This document shows, in pieces, positions 62,022 through 64,000 of a stretch of DNA of 64,000 nt. Every line of letters begins with the position of its first letter. The stretch's first letter is position 1. The position numbers were made by a program, and so were the translations under genes. The notes under the pieces were generated by a model that saw nothing but the letters and a program-made list of their open reading frames with translations, was not told the origin of the DNA and ran no database searches. Origin of the DNA: Lateolabrax maculatus (taxonomy: Eukaryota; Chordata; Actinopteri; Acropomatiformes; Lateolabracidae); assembly GCA_031216445.1 (NCBI GenBank), contig CM062215.1, positions 9,798,501 through 9,862,500 of the forward strand. Reading direction: 5' to 3'.

Positions 62022-62120
62022 TTAAAGTGGCAATATGTAACTTTTGAAAGAAGAAACAACCCATTCTTCATCTTAAAAATGAAAAGTTGGATTCATAAGC
62101 AATGAAACGCTCCATTGCTT
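62022..62120 (+). repeat. possible repeat terminus (AAAGTGGCAATATGTAAC)
   Basis: The phrase cttaaagtggcaatatgtaa resembles the end of a common fish MITE. The opposite end was not found, so this is a fragment at best. Confidence 0.3.
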
Positions 62121-64000
62121 GATTAAATACACACAGGAGTTTTGCTGCTAAAGCCTTTACGTGGTCTGGTATGACCAGTAGCTTATGGGGGCTAATGGTA
62201 GCTCATGTTTGCAAACCTTGTTAAATACTGCATAATGGACATTTAAGAGTCTGTTTGCTGACTTTATGACTCTTTTAGCCGTTTTAACATTTAACATTTA
62301 ACATTATCCCTCAATTGTCAATTTTGGTGGCTGCTGTTCAGCAAAAGTTGCAGTCTCCTTCAAATTTGAGTCGCTTGAGTAAACCATTTAAAGATGGATT
62401 ATTTCCTACAGTGCAGCAATCCCATTGCAAATTTATTCTTAATGTGTGGCACAGAGACTACTTTATTTTCCTGTGATTTACACATGACAGGCACAAAACT
62501 AAATGTTAAGCCAATTCAAGAGCAACCATGCTCTACTGTGCCCCTTTGTCTTTCTATAGGACTCCTACTGTGAGTAGTTCACCTCTGCAAAACCCTTCTT
62601 AACCTTTGGCAAACAAACACAAAGAACAACATGCTTCCTTCTTCCCATCAGGCTCTTCTATCTATAATTCATATGATCTCTAACTCCAGTTGCTGCCTGC
62701 TGGCTTTGACCATACTAGAAATGAGTGCTGGGACAGTGTACGGGGGCTTTGCAATGTCAGGTGTGTGTGTTATGCAGGTTTGGAGTCTGACAGAATCCTC
62801 ATATGCAGTACAGTCCTTCAACAGGAGACCCTGAATGACATTTTTCATCCTTTCAATAATGAATATAACAGCATATAGGATGCGTGGTGGCCTAGTAAAG
62901 TTACCCTGGTAAAGATGGGTTTTTACATTTAGCTTTGAAGACTTCTTTGTTGATTTTGTCTTTCCATTAAGCTTTGACAAACATACATTACATATTGATC
63001 AATTGCACGTGTAACCATTGCTGCAGTAGGTGTTTTACTGGGTGCTTTTGCCGGTATTTTATTTATTTCGCTACATTACGTCAGCGTTAGAGAATGGCGT
63101 CGCCTGGCAGAGGGCTCAATCGGTTTATGACGGCACGGCCTCGTACCTACTGCAGGGCCTCAGGGTGGGTCGTAACATCATGTAACATCATTCTATAGGA
63201 ATGCTCAACCAACCTTTTGGCACATCTGATGTGCGTTGATAATAATATTCAGACTAAATCTATCTTATATAGCCCCATTCTCTTTTGCGTCCAGGCCTCT
63301 GCAGCTTTACCTCGCAAGGAGAGAGCTGTAAAGATTGAGCCCTTCTGGAGGCTGATTACTCTCACAGGACTCGCAGTCTAATCTTCAATGGTCCTCCTCC
63401 CCTTCACTCTCTTCTCATTTTTTCGTGGTCGATAGCAGAATTGACTACTGGGGCTGTGGTAAGAGATGCCTTTTAGTAAAGATTTCTTTATGGTCAGATG
63501 GAATCCTCAAGGGAATACAGCCTTTTTCACTCAAGGTCGACCTCAAAATGTAGCCAGTGTAGGGGACACGGGTTTCTGTCCCCAAAGTAACTAAACAGAA
63601 AGTTCACACTCAGTTACTCTTGATCAATTTCTGATGTTTTGTGATTTCCCAGAATGCCAAACAACAACCTCTAAGGAGAGAGCAGAGAAAATGTGACATT
63701 ACATTCAAAATGTAACACAAACTGTGGCTTTATGATCCATCTTTGACCTGGTTAGAGCTGTAGATTTGAGGTACACTGGAACAGGCAGGTGAAAGGGTTA
63801 ATCCCACGAAACCCGCAGTGTTGCACTCAATATTGTGAAGCAGTGTCCATCAGCGAGGTGTTACTGGCTGATCGGGCATCGTTAGCTCAATACAGACTAT
63901 CCAAATGTGTTTTAAGTTCTGATTTATTCATCTCCAGTGCAGGCAGTCGTCACTGGGAGAAAAACACGGTGTAAAATGGGGCAGTAGTAGCCCAGATTTA

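Larger units (their letters stand above)
46071..64000. other. downstream region without recognisable gene
   Basis: About 18 kb with no exon I can support on either strand. In mammals OCA2 lies downstream of GABRG3 in convergent orientation; no transporter-like exon was seen here. Contents are numerous (TG)n/(CA)n arrays, G- and C-runs, an AT palindrome (46847-46896), a TTAA-ended MITE (56354-56718), interspersed repeat fragments (46205, 53493, 62022) and unassigned sequence. Part of it may be distal 3' UTR. Confidence 0.6.

Noticed and set aside
62880..62930. Possible tRNA-SINE head (gtggtggcctagtaaag)
   Set aside because: Only a short similarity; no B box or tail.

Overview
The window is vertebrate nuclear DNA, most likely from a ray-finned (teleost) fish. 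Coding sequence is about 1.1 kb in 64 kb, cut into short exons with GT..AG borders. The rest is AT-rich intron or flank, dense in (TG)n, (TA)n and (CTAT)n microsatellites and in relics of fish-type interspersed repeats. Nothing looks prokaryotic or viral apart from one solo LTR.

The only gene I can support is the 3' part of a GABA-A receptor gamma subunit on the + strand, best assigned to gabrg3. Seven coding exons were read by eye: 15496-15587, 16009-16140, 18873-18955, 24667-24804, 31473-31625, 41276-41472 and 44829-45110. They join in one frame into 358 residues ending at TAG 45108-45110. The product runs from the middle of the extracellular ligand-binding domain through the Cys-loop, M1-M4 and the cysteine-rich M3-M4 loop to the C-terminus. 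Signal peptide, N-terminus and the first exons lie upstream of the window or were not recognised. Lengths of 83, 138 and 153 bp match the conserved vertebrate GABA-A exon plan. The normally single 221-bp exon is here 92 + 132 bp, split by a 421-bp intron. In this text residues are numbered from the first visible residue, E1 at 15496.

Layout: 1-15495 is presumed intron with microsatellites, repeat fragments and a perfect 31-bp inverted repeat. 15496-45110 is gabrg3 with introns of 0.4, 2.7, 5.7, 6.7, 9.7 and 3.4 kb, carrying LINE relics, a solo LTR with 5-bp target duplications and several repeat copies. 45111 to about 46070 is probable 3' UTR. From about 46.1 to 64 kb I find no gene, only simple repeats, a TTAA-ended MITE and unassigned sequence.

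The observations most worth checking are the extra intron in the 221-bp exon, isoleucine at the position equivalent to gamma2 Phe77 in the benzodiazepine pocket, the short M3-M4 loop (possible missed cassette exon), the perfect hairpin at 13832-13920, and the CT/CA repeats around the 83-bp exon. I found no convincing undescribed system.
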